In this document: positions 25,169-39,520 of the stretch, piece after piece | Layout of the letters: each line of letters opens with the position of its first letter | How positions within the stretch are numbered: the first letter of the stretch is position 1 | NCBI GenBank assembly: GCA_921293015.1 | Contig: OV121092.1 | Location: 36,835,764 to 36,899,763, forward strand | DNA: 64,000 bases | Source: Phorcus lineatus | Taxonomy: Eukaryota > Mollusca > Gastropoda > Trochida > Trochidae | Direction: 5' to 3' | Program-made: the position numbers and the translations under genes | The notes under the pieces: generated by a model | The model's database searches: none | What the model was told of the DNA's origin: nothing | What the model saw: only the letters and a program-made list of their open reading frames with translations

Positions 25169-27248
25169 TATTGTTGTAGCGAGCGTGATAACTTTCTTAA
25201 AAATGCATATTTCTAAACCAAACTTTCATCAAATGTACATCACATTGTGTTCTATCGATTGAGCAATAGCAATTTCCTGTCCGGTTCTTGGTTTGGCCTC
25301 AAGTTTCGAGCTTAAACAGGTACAGATAGCTGATTTTGACCAAATTCGCGGAAAAAGACTGAGTCCAATATATGCATATTGTTGTAGCGAGCGTGATAAC
25401 TTTCTTAAAAATGCATATTTCTAAACCAAACTTTCATCAAATGTACATCACATTGTGTTCTAACAATTGAGCAATACCAATTTCCTGTCCGATTCTAGGT
25501 TTGGCCTCCAGATTCGAGCTTAAACAGGTACAGATAGCTGATTTTGACCAAATTCGCGGAAAAAGACTAAGTCCAAGATATGCATATTGTTGTAGCGAGC
25601 GCGATAACTTTCTTAAAAATGCATATTTCTAAACCAAACTTTCATCAAATGTACATCACATTGTGTTCTATCGATTGAGCAATAGCAATTTCCTGTCCGA
25701 TTCTTGGTTTGGGCTCCAGATTCGAGCTTAAACAGGTACAGATAGCTGATTTTGACCAAATTCGCGGAAAAAGACTGAGTCCAATATATGCATATTGTTG
25801 TAGCGAGCGTGATAACTTTCTTAAAAATGCATATTTCTAAACCAAACTTTCATCAAATGTACATCACATTGTGTTCTATCGATTGAGCAATAGCAATTTC
25901 CTGTCCGGTTCTTGGTTTGGCCTCAAGTTTCGAGCTTAAACAGGTACATGTAGCTGATTTTGACCAAATTCGCGGAAAAAGACTGAGTCCAATATATGCA
26001 TATTGTTGTAGCGAGCGCGATAACTTTCTTAAAAATGCATATTTCTAAACCAAACTTTCATCAAATGTACATCACATTGTGTTCTATCGATTGAGCAATA
26101 GCAATTTCCTGTCCGGTTCTTGGTTTGGCCTCAAGTTTCGAGCTTAAACAGGTACATGTAGCTGATTTTGACCAAATTCGCGGAAAAAGACTGAGTCCAA
26201 TATATGCATATTGTTGTAGCGAGCGCGATAACTTTCTTAAAAATGCATATTTCTAAACCAAACTTTCATCAAATGTACATCACATTGTGTTCTATCAATT
26301 GAGCAATAGCAATTTCCTGTCCGATTCTTGGTTTGGCCTCCAGATTCGAGCTTAAACAGGTACAGATAGCTGATTTTGACCAAATTCGCGGAAAAAGACT
26401 GAGTCCAATATATGCATATTGTTGTAGCGAGCGCGATAACTTTCTTAAAAATGCATATTTCTAAACCAAACTTTCATCAAATGTACATCACATTATGTTC
26501 TATCGATTGAGCAATAGCAATTTCCTGTCCGATTCTTGGTTTGGCCTCCAGATTCGAGCTTAAACAGGTACAGATAGCTGATTTTGACCAAATTCGCGGG
26601 AAAAGACTGAGTCCAATATATGCATATTGTTGTAGCGAGCGTGATAACTTTCTTAAAAATGCATATTTCTAAACCAAACTTTCATCAAATGTACATCACA
26701 TTGTGTTCTAACAATTGAGCAATACCAATTTCCTGTCCGATTCTTGGTTTGGCCTCCAGATTCGAGCTTAAACAGGTACAGATAGCTGATTTTGAACAAA
26801 TTCGCGGAAAAAGACTGAGTCCAATATATGCATATTGTTGTAGCGAGCGCGATAACTTTCTTAAAAATGCATATTTCTAAACCAAACTTTCATCAAATGT
26901 ACATCACATTGTGTTCTATCGATTGAGCAATAGCAATTTCCTGTCCGGTTCTTGGTTTGGCCTCAAGTTTCGAGCTTAAACAGGTACAGATAGCTGATTT
27001 TGACCAAATTCGCGGAAAAAGACTGAGTCCAATATATGCATATTGTTGTAGCGAGCGTGATAACTTTCTTAAAAATGCATATTTCTAAACCAAACTTTCA
27101 TCAAATGTACATCACATTGTGTTCTAACAATTGAGCAATACCAATTTCCTGTCCGATTCTTGGTTTGGCTTCCAGATTCGAGCTTAAACAGGTACAGATA
27201 GCTGATTTTGACCAAATTCGCGGAAAAAGACTGAGTCCAATATATGCA
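25169..27248. repeat. Ten-monomer mixed segment
   Basis: Mixed CCGGTTC/TCAAG, TACATGTAG, TAACAATT and CCGATTC monomers with no obvious HOR. Private variants near 25,495 (GATTCTAGG) and 25,568 (GACTAAGTCC). From 26,417 the order (ATTATGTTC monomer, B, CCGGTTC/TCAAG, TAACAATT, AACCAATC, CCGATTC/TTTGGGC) continues to 27,664 and is repeated at 36,609-37,856, an offset of 10,192 bp (49 monomers). Confidence 0.75.
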
Positions 27249-30200
27249 TATTGTTGTAGCGAGCGCGATAACTTTCTTAAAAATGCATATTTCTAAACCA
27301 ATCTTTCATCAAATGTACATCACATTGTGTTCTATCGATTGAGCAATAGCAATTTCATGTCCGATTCTTGGTTTGGGCTCCAGATTCGAGCTTAAACAGG
27401 TACAGATAGCTGATTTTGACCAAATTCGCGGAAAAAGACTGAGTCCAATATATGCATATTGTTGTAGCGAGCGCGATAACTTTCTTAAAAATGCATATTT
27501 CTAAACCAAACTTTCATCAAATGTACATCACATTGTGTTCTATCGATTGAGCAATAGCAATTTCCTGTCCGATTCTTGGTTTGGGCTCCAGATTCGAGCT
27601 TAAACAGGTACAGATAGCTGATTTTGACCAAATTCGCGGAAAAAGACTGAGTCCAATATATGCATATTGTTGTAGCGAGCGTGATAACTTTCTTAAAAAT
27701 GCATATTTCTAAACCAAACTTTCATCAAATGTACATCACATTGTGTTCTATCGATTGAGCAATAGCAATTTCCTGTCCGGTTCTTGGTTTGGCCTCAAGT
27801 TTCGAGCTTAAACAGGTACATGTAGCTGATTTTGACCAAATTCGCGGAAAAAGACTGAGTCCAATATATGCATATTGTTGTAGCGAGCGCGATAACTTTC
27901 TTAAAAATGCATATTTCTAAACCAAACTTTCATCAAATGTACATCACATTGTGTTCTATCGATTGAGCAATACCAATTTCCTGTCCGATTCTTGGTTTGG
28001 CCTCCAGATTCGAGCTTAAACAGGTACAGATAGCTGATTTTGACCAAATTCGTGGGAAAAGACTGAGTCCAATATATGCATATTGTTGTAGCGAGCGTGA
28101 TAACTTTCTTAAAAATGCATATTTCTAAACCAAACTTTCATCAAATGTACATCACATTGTGTTCTAACAATTGAGCAATACCAATTTCCTGTCCGATTCT
28201 TGGTTTGGCCTCCAGATTCGAGCTTAAACAGGTACAGATAGCTGATTTTGAACAAATTCGCGGAAAAAGACTGAGTCCAATATATGCATATTGTTGTAGC
28301 GAGCACGATAACTTTCTTAAAAATGCATATTTCTAAACCAAACTTTCATCAAATGTACATCACATTGTGTTCTATCGATTGAGCAATAGCAATTTCCTGT
28401 CCGGTTCTTGGTTTGGCCTCAAGTTTCGAGCTTAAACAGGTACAGATAGCTGATTTTGACCAAATTCGCGGAAAAAGACTGAGTCCAATATATGCATATT
28501 GTTGCAGCGAGCGCGATAACTTTCTTAAAAATGCATATTTCTAAACCAAACTTTCATCAAATGTACATCACATTGTGTTCTATCGATAAAGCAATAGCAA
28601 TTTCATGTCCGATTCTTGGTTTGGGCTCCAGATTCGAGCTTAAACAGGTACAGATAGCTGATTTTGACCAAATTCGCGGAAAAAGACTGAGTCCAATATA
28701 TGCATATTGTTGTAGCGAGCGCGATAACTTTCTTAAAAATGCATATTTCTAAACCAAACTTTCATCAAATGTACATCACATTGTGTTCTATCGATTGAGC
28801 AATACCAATTTCCTGTCCGATTCTTGGTTTGGCCTCCAGATTCGAGCTTAAACAGGTACAGATAGCTGATTTTGACCAAATTCGCGGAAAAAGACTGAGT
28901 CCAATATATGCATATTGTTGTAGCGAGCGCGATAACTTTCTTAAAAATGCATATTTCTAAACCAAACTTTCATCAAATGTACATCACATTGTGTTCTAAC
29001 AATTGAGCAATACCAATTTCCTGTCCGATTCTTGGTTTGGCCTCAAGATTCGAGCTTAAACAGGTACAGATAGCTGATTTTGACCAAATTCGCGGAAAAA
29101 GACTGAGTCCAATATATGCATATTGTTGTAGCGAGCGTGATAACTTTCTTAAAAATGCATATTTCTAAACCAAACTTTCATCAAATGTACATCACATTGT
29201 GTTCTAACAATTGAGCAATACCAATTTCCTGTCCGATTCTTGGTTTGGCCTCCAGATTCGAGCTTAAACAGGTACAGATAGCTGATTTTGACCAAATTCG
29301 CGGAAAAAGACTGAGTCCAATATATGCATATTGTTGTAGCGAGCGCGATAACTTTCTTAAAAATGCATATTTCTAAACCAATCTTTCATCAAATGTACAT
29401 CACATTGTGTTCTATCGATTGAGCAATAGCAATTTCATGTCCGATTCTTGGTTTGGGCTCCAGATTCGAGCTTAAACAGGTACAGATAGCTGATTTTGAC
29501 CAAATTCGCGGAAAAAGACTGAGTCCAATATATGCATATTGTTGTAGCGAGCGCGATAACTTTCTTAAAAATGCATATTTCTAAACCAAACTTTCATCAA
29601 ATGTACATCACATTGTGTTCTATCGATTGAGCAATAGCAATTTCCTGTCCGATTCTTGGTTTGGGCTCCAGATTCGAGCTTAAACAGGTACAGATAGCTG
29701 ATTTTGACCAAATTCGCGGAAAAAGACTGAGTCCAATATATGCATATTGTTGTAGCGAGCGCGATAACTTTCTTAAAAATGCATATTTCTAAACCAAACT
29801 TTCATCAAATGTACATCACATTGTGTTCTATCGATTGAGCAATAGCAATTTCATGTCCGATTCTTGGTTTGGGCTCCAGATTCGAGCTTAAACAGGTACA
29901 GATAGCTGATTTTGACCAAATTCGCGGAAAAAGACTGAGTCCAATATATGCATATTGTTGTAGCGAGCGCGATAACTTTCTTAAAAATGCATATTTCTAA
30001 ACCAAACTTTCATCAAATGTACATCACATTGTGTTCTATCGATTGAGCAATAGCAATTTCCTGTCCGATTCTTGGTTTGGGCTCCAGATTCGAGCTTAAA
30101 CAGGTACAGATAGCTGATTTTGACCAAATTCGCGGAAAAAGACTGAGTCCAATATATGCATATTGTTGTAGCGAGCGTGATAACTTTCTTAAAAATGCAT

Positions 30201-32448
30201 ATTTCTAAACCAAACTTTCATCAAATGTACATCACATTGTGTTCTATCGATTGAGCAATAGCAATTTCCTGTCCGGTTCTTGGTTTGGCCTCAAGTTTCG
30301 AGCTTAAACAGGTACATGTAGCTGATTTTGACCAAATTCGCGGAAAAAGACTGAGTCCAATATATGCATATTGTTGTAGCGAGCGCGATAACTTTCTTAA
30401 AAATGCATATTTCTAAACCAAACTTTCATCAAATGTACATCACATTGTGTTCTATCGATTGAGCAATACCAATTTCCTGTCCGATTCTTGGTTTGGCCTC
30501 CAGATTCGAGCTTAAACAGGTACAGATAGCTGATTTTGACCAAATTCGTGGGAAAAGACTGAGTCCAATATATGCATATTGTTGTAGCGAGCGTGATAAC
30601 TTTCTTAAAAATGCATATTTCTAAACCAAACTTTCATCAAATGTACATCACATTGTGTTCTAACAATTGAGCAATACCAATTTCCTGTCCGATTCTTGGT
30701 TTGGCCTCCAGATTCGAGCTTAAACAGGTACAGATAGCTGATTTTGAACAAATTCGCGGAAAAAGACTGAGTCCAATATATGCATATTGTTGTAGCGAGC
30801 ACGATAACTTTCTTAAAAATGCATATTTCTAAACCAAACTTTCATCAAATGTACATCACATTGTGTTCTATCGATTGAGCAATAGCAATTTCCTGTCCGG
30901 TTCTTGGTTTGGCCTCAAGTTTCGAGCTTAAACAGGTACAGATAGCTGATTTTGACCAAATTCGCGGAAAAAGACTGAGTCCAATATATGCATATTGTTG
31001 CAGCGAGCGCGATAACTTTCTTAAAAATGCATATTTCTAAACCAAACTTTCATCAAATGTACATCACATTGTGTTCTATCGATAAAGCAATAGCAATTTC
31101 ATGTCCGATTCTTGGTTTGGGCTCCAGATTCGAGCTTAAACAGGTACAGATAGCTGATTTTGACCAAATTCGCGGAAAAAGACTGAGTCCAATATATGCA
31201 TATTGTTGTAGCGAGCGCGATAACTTTCTTAAAAATGCATATTTCTAAACCAAACTTTCATCAAATGTACATCACATTGTGTTCTATCGATTGAGCAATA
31301 CCAATTTCCTGTCCGATTCTTGGTTTGGCCTCCAGATTCGAGCTTAAACAGGTACAGATAGCTGATTTTGACCAAATTCGCGGAAAAAGACTGAGTCCAA
31401 TATATGCATATTGTTGTAGCGAGCGTGATAACTTTCTTAAAAATGCATATTTCTAAACCAAACTTTCATCAAATGTACATCACATTGTGTTCTAACAATT
31501 GAGCAATACCAATTTCCTGTCCGATTCTTGGTTTGGCCTCAAGATTCGAGCTTAAACAGGTACAGATAGCTGATTTTGACCAAATTCGCGGAAAAAGACT
31601 GAGTCCAATATATGCATATTGTTGTAGCGAGCGTGATAACTTTCTTAAAAATGCATATTTCTAAACCAAACTTTCATCAAATGTACATCACATTGTGTTC
31701 TAACAATTGAGCAATACCAATTTCCTGTCCGATTCTTGGTTTGGCCTCCAGATTCGAGCTTAAACAGGTACAGATAGCTGATTTTGACCAAATTCGCGGA
31801 AAAAGACTGAGTCCAATATATGCATATTGTTGTAGCGAGCGCGATAACTTTCTTAAAAATGCATATTTCTAAACCAATCTTTCATCAAATGTACATCACA
31901 TTGTGTTCTATCGATTGAGCAATAGCAATTTCATGTCCGATTCTTGGTTTGGGCTCCAGATTCGAGCTTAAACAGGTACAGATAGCTGATTTTGACCAAA
32001 TTCGCGGAAAAAGACTGAGTCCAATATATGCATATTGTTGTAGCGAGCGCGATAACTTTCTTAAAAATGCATATTTCTAAACCAAACTTTCATCAAATGT
32101 ACATCACATTGTGTTCTATCGATTGAGCAATAGCAATTTCCTGTCCGATTCTTGGTTTGGGCTCCAGATTCGAGCTTAAACAGGTACAGATAGCTGATTT
32201 TGACCAAATTCGCGGAAAAAGACTGAGTCCAATATATGCATATTGTTGTAGCGAGCGCGATAACTTTCTTAAAAATGCATATTTCTAAACCAAACTTTCA
32301 TCAAATGTACATCACATTGTGTTCTATCGATTGAGCAATAGCAATTTCATGTCCGATTCTTGGTTTGGGCTCCAGATTCGAGCTTAAACAGGTACAGATA
32401 GCTGATTTTGACCAAATTCGCGGAAAAAGACTGAGTCCAATATATGCA
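27249..32448. repeat. Twelve-monomer HOR (2,496 bp), two copies plus one monomer
   Basis: Copies at 27,249-29,744 and 29,745-32,240, with one further matching monomer to 32,448. Order: TTCATGTCC; CCGATTC/TTTGGGC; TACATGTAG; A-type with the rare TTCGTGGG (28,051 and 30,547, exactly 2,496 apart); B; C'; D; AATACC; TAACAATT with TCAAGATTCG; TAACAATT; AACCAATC/TTCATGTCC; CCGATTC/TTTGGGC. The first monomers differ at AACCAATC against AACCAAAC. The eighth and ninth also differ at p18 (GCGCGA/GCGTGA). Confidence 0.87.
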
Positions 32449-34320
32449 TATTGTTGTAGCGAGCGAGATAACTTTCTTAAAAATGCATATTTCTAAACCA
32501 AACTTTCATCAAATGTACATCACATTGTGTTCTAACAATTGAGCAATACCAATTTCCTGTCCGATTCTTGGTTTGGCCTCCAGATTCGAGCTTAAACAGG
32601 TACAGATAGCTGATTTTGACCAAATTCGCGGAAAAAGACTGAGTCCAATATATGCATATTGTTGTAGCGAGCGCGATAACTTTCTTAAAAATGCATATTT
32701 CTAAACCAATCTTTCATCAAATGTACATCACATTGTGTTCTATCGATTGAGCAATAGCAATTTCATGTCCGATTCTTGGTTTGGGCTCCAGATTCGAGCT
32801 TAAACAGGTACAGATAGCTGATTTTGACCAAATTCGCGGAAAAAGACTGAGTCCAATATATGCATATTGTTGTAGCGAGCGCGATAACTTTCTTAAAAAT
32901 GCATATTTCTAAACCAAACTTTCATCAAATGTACATCACATTGTGTTCTATCGATTGAGCAATAGCAATTTCCTGTCCGATTCTTGGTTTGGGCTCCAGA
33001 TTCGAGCTTAAACAGGTACAGATAGCTGATTTTGACCAAATTCGCGGAAAAAGACTGAGTCCAATATATGCATATTGTTGTAGCGAGCGCGATAACTTTC
33101 TTAAAAATGCATATTTCTAAACCAAACTTTCATCAAATGTACATCACATTGTGTTCTATCGATTGAGCAATAGCAATTTCATGTCCGATTCTTGGTTTGG
33201 GCTCCAGATTCGAGCTTAAACAGGTACAGATAGCTGATTTTGACCAAATTCGCGGAAAAAGACTGAGTCCAATATATGCATATTGTTGTAGCGAGCGCGA
33301 TAACTTTCTTAAAAATGCATATTTCTAAACCAAACTTTCATCAAATGTACATCACATTGTGTTCTATCGATTGAGCAATAGCAATTTCATGTCCGATTCT
33401 TGGTTTGGGCTCCAGATTCGAGCTTAAACAGGTACAGATAGCTGATTTTGACCAAATTCGCGGAAAAAGACTGAGTCCAATATATGCATATTGTTGTAGC
33501 GAGCGCGATAACTTTCTTAAAAATGCATATTTCTAAACCAAACTTTCATCAAATGTACATCACATTGTGTTCTAACAATTGAGCAATACCAATTTCCTGT
33601 CCGATTCTTGGTTTGGCCTCCAGATTCGAGCTTAAACAGGTACAGATAGCTGATTTTGACCAAATTCGCGGAAAAAGACTGAGTCCAATATATGCATATT
33701 GTTGTAGCGAGCGCGATAACTTTCTTAAAAATGCATATTTCTAAACCAATCTTTCATCAAATGTACATCACATTGTGTTCTATCGATTGAGCAATAGCAA
33801 TTTCATGTCCGATTCTTGGTTTGGGCTCCAGATTCGAGCTTAAACAGGTACAGATAGCTGATTTTGACCAAATTCGCGGAAAAAGACTGAGTCCAATATA
33901 TGCATATTGTTGTAGCGAGCGCGATAACTTTCTTAAAAATGCATATTTCTAAACCAAACTTTCATCAAATGTACATCACATTGTGTTCTATCGATTGAGC
34001 AATAGCAATTTCCTGTCCGATTCTTGGTTTGGGCTCCAGATTCGAGCTTAAACAGGTACAGATAGCTGATTTTGACCAAATTCGCGGAAAAAGACTGAGT
34101 CCAATATATGCATATTGTTGTAGCGAGCGCGATAACTTTCTTAAAAATGCATATTTCTAAACCAAACTTTCATCAAATGTACATCACATTGTGTTCTATC
34201 GATTGAGCAATAGCAATTTCATGTCCGATTCTTGGTTTGGGCTCCAGATTCGAGCTTAAACAGGTACAGATAGCTGATTTTGACCAAATTCGCGGAAAAA
34301 GACTGAGTCCAATATATGCA
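32449..34320. repeat. Five-monomer HOR (1,040 bp), one and four-fifths copies
   Basis: Order: TAACAATT; AACCAATC/TTCATGTCC; CCGATTC/TTTGGGC; then two TTCATGTCC/TTTGGGC monomers. Copies start at 32,449 and 33,489, and the second stops after four monomers at the ACACC cassette. The four preceding monomers (31,617-32,448) have the same order with one TTCATGTCC monomer instead of two, so the unit differs by one monomer between neighbours. GCGAGATAAC near 32,464 is private. Confidence 0.82.
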
Positions 34321-35568
34321 TATTGTTGTAGCGAGCGCGATAACTTTCTTAAAAATGCATATTTCTAAACCAAACTTTCATCAAATGTACACCACATTGT
34401 GTTCTATCAATTGAGCAATAGCAATTTCCTGTCCGGTTCTTGGTTTGGGCTCCAGATTCGAGCTTAAACAGGTACAGATAGCTGATTTTGACCAAATTCG
34501 CGGAAAAAGACTGAGTCCAATATATGCATATTGTTGTAGCGAGCACGATAACTTTCTTAAAAATGCATATTTCTAAACCAAACTTTCATCAAATGTACAT
34601 CACATTGTGTTCTATCGATTGAGCAATACCAATTTCCTGTCTGATTCTTGGTTTGGCCTCCAGATTCGAGCTTAAACAGGTACAGATAGCTGATTTTGAA
34701 CAAATTCGCGGAAAAAGACTGAGTCCAATATATGCATATTGTTGTAGCGAGCGCGATAACTTTCTTAAAAATGCATAATTCTAAACCAAACTTTCATCAA
34801 ATGTACACCACATTGTGTTCTATCGATTGAGTAATACCAATTTCCTGTCCGATTCTTGGTTTGGCCTCAAGTTTCGAGCTTAAACAGGTACAGATAGCTG
34901 ATTTTGACCAAATTCGCGGAAAAAGACTGAGTCCAATATATGCATTTTGTTGTAGCGAGCGCGATAACTTTCTTAAAAATGCATATTTCTAAACCAAACT
35001 TTCATCAAATGTACACCACATTGTGTTCTATCGATTGAGCAATAGCAATTTCCTGTCCGATTCTTGGTTTGGCCTCCAGATTCGAGCTTAAACAGGTACA
35101 GATAGCTGATTTTGACCAAATTCGCGGAAAAAGACTGAGTCCAATATATGCATATTGTTGTAGCGAGCGTGATAACTTTCTTAAAAATGCATATTTCTAA
35201 ACCAAACTTTCATCAAATGTACATCACATTGTGTTCTATCGATTGAGCAATAGCAATTTCCTGTCCGATTCTTGGTTTGGGCTCCAGATTCGAGCTTAAA
35301 CAGGTACAGATAGCTGATTTTGACCAAATTCGCGGAAAAAGACTGAGTTCAATATATGCATATTGTTGTAGCGAGCGTGATAACTTTCTTAAAAATGCAT
35401 ATTTCTAAACCAAACTTTCATCAAATGTACATCACATTGTGTTCTATCGATTGAGCAAGACCAATTTCCTGTCCGGTTCTTGGTTTGGCCTCAAGTTTCG
35501 AGCTTAAACAGGTACATGTAGCTGATTTTGACCAAATTCGCGGAAAAAGACTGAGTCCAATATATGCA
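34321..35568. repeat. ACACC-monomer cassette and transition, six monomers
   Basis: Starts with ACACC/TATCAATT/TTTGGGC, then a GTCTGATTC/TTGAACAAATTC monomer, a GAGTAATACC monomer with ATGCATAATTC (34,771) ending in TGCATTTTG, and another ACACC monomer. A closely similar order starts at 45,137, and a form lacking the GTCTGATTC monomer starts at 4,785 and 15,393. The last two monomers have CCGATTC/GAGTTCAA and GCAAGACC/TACATGTAG, states otherwise mostly found left of 20 kb. Confidence 0.78.
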
Positions 35569-37232
35569 TATTGTTGTAGCGAGCGCGATAACTTTCTTAA
35601 AAATGCATATTTCTAAACCAAACTTTCATCAAATGTACATCACATTGTGTTCTATCGATTGAGCAATACCAATTTCCTGTCCGATTCTTGGTTTGGCCTC
35701 CAGATTCGAGCTTAAACAGGTACAGATAGCTGATTTTGACCAAATTCGCGGGAAAAGACTGAGTCCAATATATGCATATTGTTGTAGCGAGCGTGATAAC
35801 TTTCTTAAAAATGCATATTTCTAAACCAAACTTTCATCAAATGTACATCACATTGTGTTCTAACAATTGAGCAATACCAATTTCCTGTCCGATTCTTGGT
35901 TTGGCCTCCAGATTCGAGCTTAAACAGGTACAGATAGCTGATTTTGAACAAATTCGCGGAAAAAGACTGAGTCCAATATATGCATATTGTTGTAGCGAGC
36001 ACGATAACTTTCTTAAAAATGCATATTTCTAAACCAAACTTTCATCAAATGTACATCACATTGTGTTCTATCGATTGAGCAATAGCAATTTCCTGTCCGG
36101 TTCTTGGTTTGGCCTCAAGTTTCGAGCTTAAACAGGTACAGATAGCTGATTTTGACCAAATTCGCGGAAAAAGACTGAGTCCAATATATGCATATTGTTG
36201 CAGCGAGCGCGATAACTTTCTTAAAAATGCATATTTCTAAACCAAACTTTCATCAAATGTACATCACATTGTGTTCTATCGATAAAGCAATAGCAATTTC
36301 ATGTCCGATTCTTGGTTTGGGCTCCAGATTCGAGCTTAAACAGGTACAGATAGCTGATTTTGACCAAATTCGCGGAAAAAGACTGAGTCCAATATATGCA
36401 TATTGTTGTAGCGAGCGCGATAACTTTCTTAAAAATGCATATTTCTAAACCAAACTTTCATCAAATGTACATCACATTGTGTTCTATCGATTGAGCAATA
36501 CCAATTTCCTGTCCGATTCTTGGTTTGGCCTCCAGATTCGAGCTTAAACAGGTACAGATAGCTGATTTTGACCAAATTCGCGGAAAAAGACTGAGTCCAA
36601 TATATGCATATTGTTGTAGCGAGCGCGATAACTTTCTTAAAAATGCATATTTCTAAACCAAACTTTCATCAAATGTACATCACATTATGTTCTATCGATT
36701 GAGCAATACCAATTTCCTGTCCGATTCTTGGTTTGGCCTCCAGATTCGAGCTTAAACAGGTACAGATAGCTGATTTTGACCAAATTCGCGGGAAAAGACT
36801 GAGTCCAATATATGCATATTGTTGTAGCGAGCGTGATAACTTTCTTAAAAATGCATATTTCTAAACCAAACTTTCATCAAATGTACATCACATTGTGTTC
36901 TAACAATTGAGCAATACCAATTTCCTGTCCGATTCTTGGTTTGGCCTCCAGATTCGAGCTTAAACAGGTACAGATAGCTGATTTTGAACAAATTCGCGGA
37001 AAAAGACTGAGTCCAATATATGCATATTGTTGTAGCGAGCGCGATAACTTTCTTAAAAATGCATATTTCTAAACCAAACTTTCATCAAATGTACATCACA
37101 TTGTGTTCTATCGATTGAGCAATAGCAATTTCCTGTCCGGTTCTTGGTTTGGCCTCAAGTTTCGAGCTTAAACAGGTACAGATAGCTGATTTTGACCAAA
37201 TTCGCGGAAAAAGACTGAGTCCAATATATGCA
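35569..37232. repeat. Eight-monomer block (1,664 bp), copy 1
   Basis: Order: A (GCGGGAAAAG), B, C', D, AATACC, ATTATGTTC with GCGGG, B-like with GCGCGA, CCGGTTC/TCAAG. The same eight monomers recur at 39,521-41,184, 3,952 bp (19 monomers) to the right. The last three also match 26,417-27,040, apart from AATAGC against AATACC. Confidence 0.83.
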
Positions 37233-39520
37233 TATTGTTGTAGCGAGCGTGATAACTTTCTTAAAAATGCATATTTCTAAACCAAACTTTCATCAAATGT
37301 ACATCACATTGTGTTCTAACAATTGAGCAATACCAATTTCCTGTCCGATTCTTGGTTTGGCCTCCAGATTCGAGCTTAAACAGGTACAGATAGCTGATTT
37401 TGACCAAATTCGCGGAAAAAGACTGAGTCCAATATATGCATATTGTTGTAGCGAGCGCGATAACTTTCTTAAAAATGCATATTTCTAAACCAATCTTTCA
37501 TCAAATGTACATCACATTGTGTTCTATCGATTGAGCAATAGCAATTTCATGTCCGATTCTTGGTTTGGGCTCCAGATTCGAGCTTAAACAGGTACAGATA
37601 GCTGATTTTGACCAAATTCGCGGAAAAAGACTGAGTCCAATATATGCATATTGTTGTAGCGAGCGCGATAACTTTCTTAAAAATGCATATTTCTAAACCA
37701 AACTTTCATCAAATGTACATCACATTGTGTTCTATCGATTGAGCAATAGCAATTTCCTGTCCGATTCTTGGTTTGGGCTCCAGATTCGAGCTTAAACAGG
37801 TACAGATAGCTGATTTTGACCAAATTCGCGGAAAAAGACTGAGTCCAATATATGCATATTGTTGTAGCGAGCGCGATAACTTTCTTAAAAATGCATATTT
37901 CTAAACCAAACTTTCATCAAATGTACATCACATTGTGTTCTATCGATTGAGCAATACCAATTTCCTGTCCGATTCTTGGTTTGGCCTCCAGATTCGAGCT
38001 TAAACAGGTACAGATAGCTGATTTTGACCAAATTCGCGGAAAAAGACTGAGTCCAATATATGCATATTGTTGTAGCGAGCGTGATAACTTTCTTAAAAAT
38101 GCATATTTCTAAACCAAACTTTCATCAAATGTACATCACATTGTGTTCTAACAATTGAGCAATACCAATTTCATGTCCGATTCTTGGTTTGGCCTCCAGA
38201 TTCGAGCTTAAACAGGTACAGATAGCTGATTTTGACCAAATTCGCGGAAAAAGACTGAGTCCAATATATGCATATTGTTGTAGCGAGCGTGATAACTTTC
38301 TTAAAAATGCATATTTCTAAACCAAACTTTCATCAAATGTACATCACATTGTGTTCTAACAATTGAGCAATACCAATTTCCTGTCCGATTCTTGGTTTGG
38401 CCTCCAGATTTGAGCTTAAACAGGTACAGATAGCTGATTTTGACCAAATTCGCGGAAAAAGACTGAGTCCAATATATGCATATTGTTGTAGCGAGCGTGA
38501 TAACTTTCTTAAAAATGCATATTTCTAAACCAAACTTTCATCAAATGTACATCACATTGTGTTCTATCGATTGAGCAATAGCAATTTCCTGTCCGGTTCT
38601 TGGTTTGGCCTCAAGTTTCGAGCTTAAACAGGTACATGTAGCTGATTTTGACCAAATTCGCGGAAAAAGACTGAGTCCAATATATGCATATTGTTGTAGC
38701 GAGCGCGATAACTTTCTTAAAAATGCATATTTCTAAACCAAACTTTCATCAAATGTACATCACATTGTGTTCTATCGATTGAGCAATACCAATTTCCTGT
38801 CCGATTCTTGGTTTGGCCTCCAGATTCGAGCTTAAACAGGTACAGATAGCTGATTTTGACCAAATTCGCGGAAAAAGACTGAGTCCAATATATGCATATT
38901 GTTGTAGCGAGCGCGATAACTTTCTTAAAAATGCATATTTCTAAACCAAACTTTCATCAAATGTACATCACATTGTGTTCTATCGATTGAGCAATACCAA
39001 TTTCCTGTCCGATTCTTGGTTTGGCCTCCAGATTCGAGCTTAAACAGGTACAGATAGCTGATTTTGACCAAATTCGCGGAAAAAGACTGAGTCCAATATA
39101 TGCATATTGTTGTAGCGAGCGCGATAACTTTCTTAAAAATGCATATTTCTAAACCAAACTTTCATCAAATGTACATCACATTATGTTCTATCGATTGAGC
39201 AATACCAATTTCCTGTCCGATTCTTGGTTTGGCCTCCAGATTCGAGCTTAAACAGGTACAGATAGCTGATGTTGACCAAATTCGCGGGAAAAGACTGAGT
39301 CCAATATATGCATATTGTTGTAGCGAGCGTGATAACTTTCTTAAAAATGCATATTTCTAAACCAAACTTTCATCAAATGTACATCACATTGTGTTCTAAC
39401 AATTGAGCAATACCAATTTCCTGTCCGATTCTTGGTTTGGCCTCCAGATTCGAGCTTAAACAGGTACAGATAGCTGATTTTGAACAAATTCGCGGAAAAA
39501 GACTGAGTCCAAGATATGCA
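37233..39520. repeat. Eleven-monomer mixed segment
   Basis: The first three monomers (TAACAATT, AACCAATC/TTCATGTCC, CCGATTC/TTTGGGC) complete the match to 27,041-27,664. After that come AATACC, TAACAATT and TACATGTAG monomers without a clean HOR. Private variants: TTCATGTCC within an AATACC monomer near 38,171 and AGATTTGAGC near 38,408. 38,897-39,520 (three monomers) resembles 40,353-40,976; both include GATGTTGACC (39,271 and 40,727, 1,456 bp apart). Confidence 0.75.
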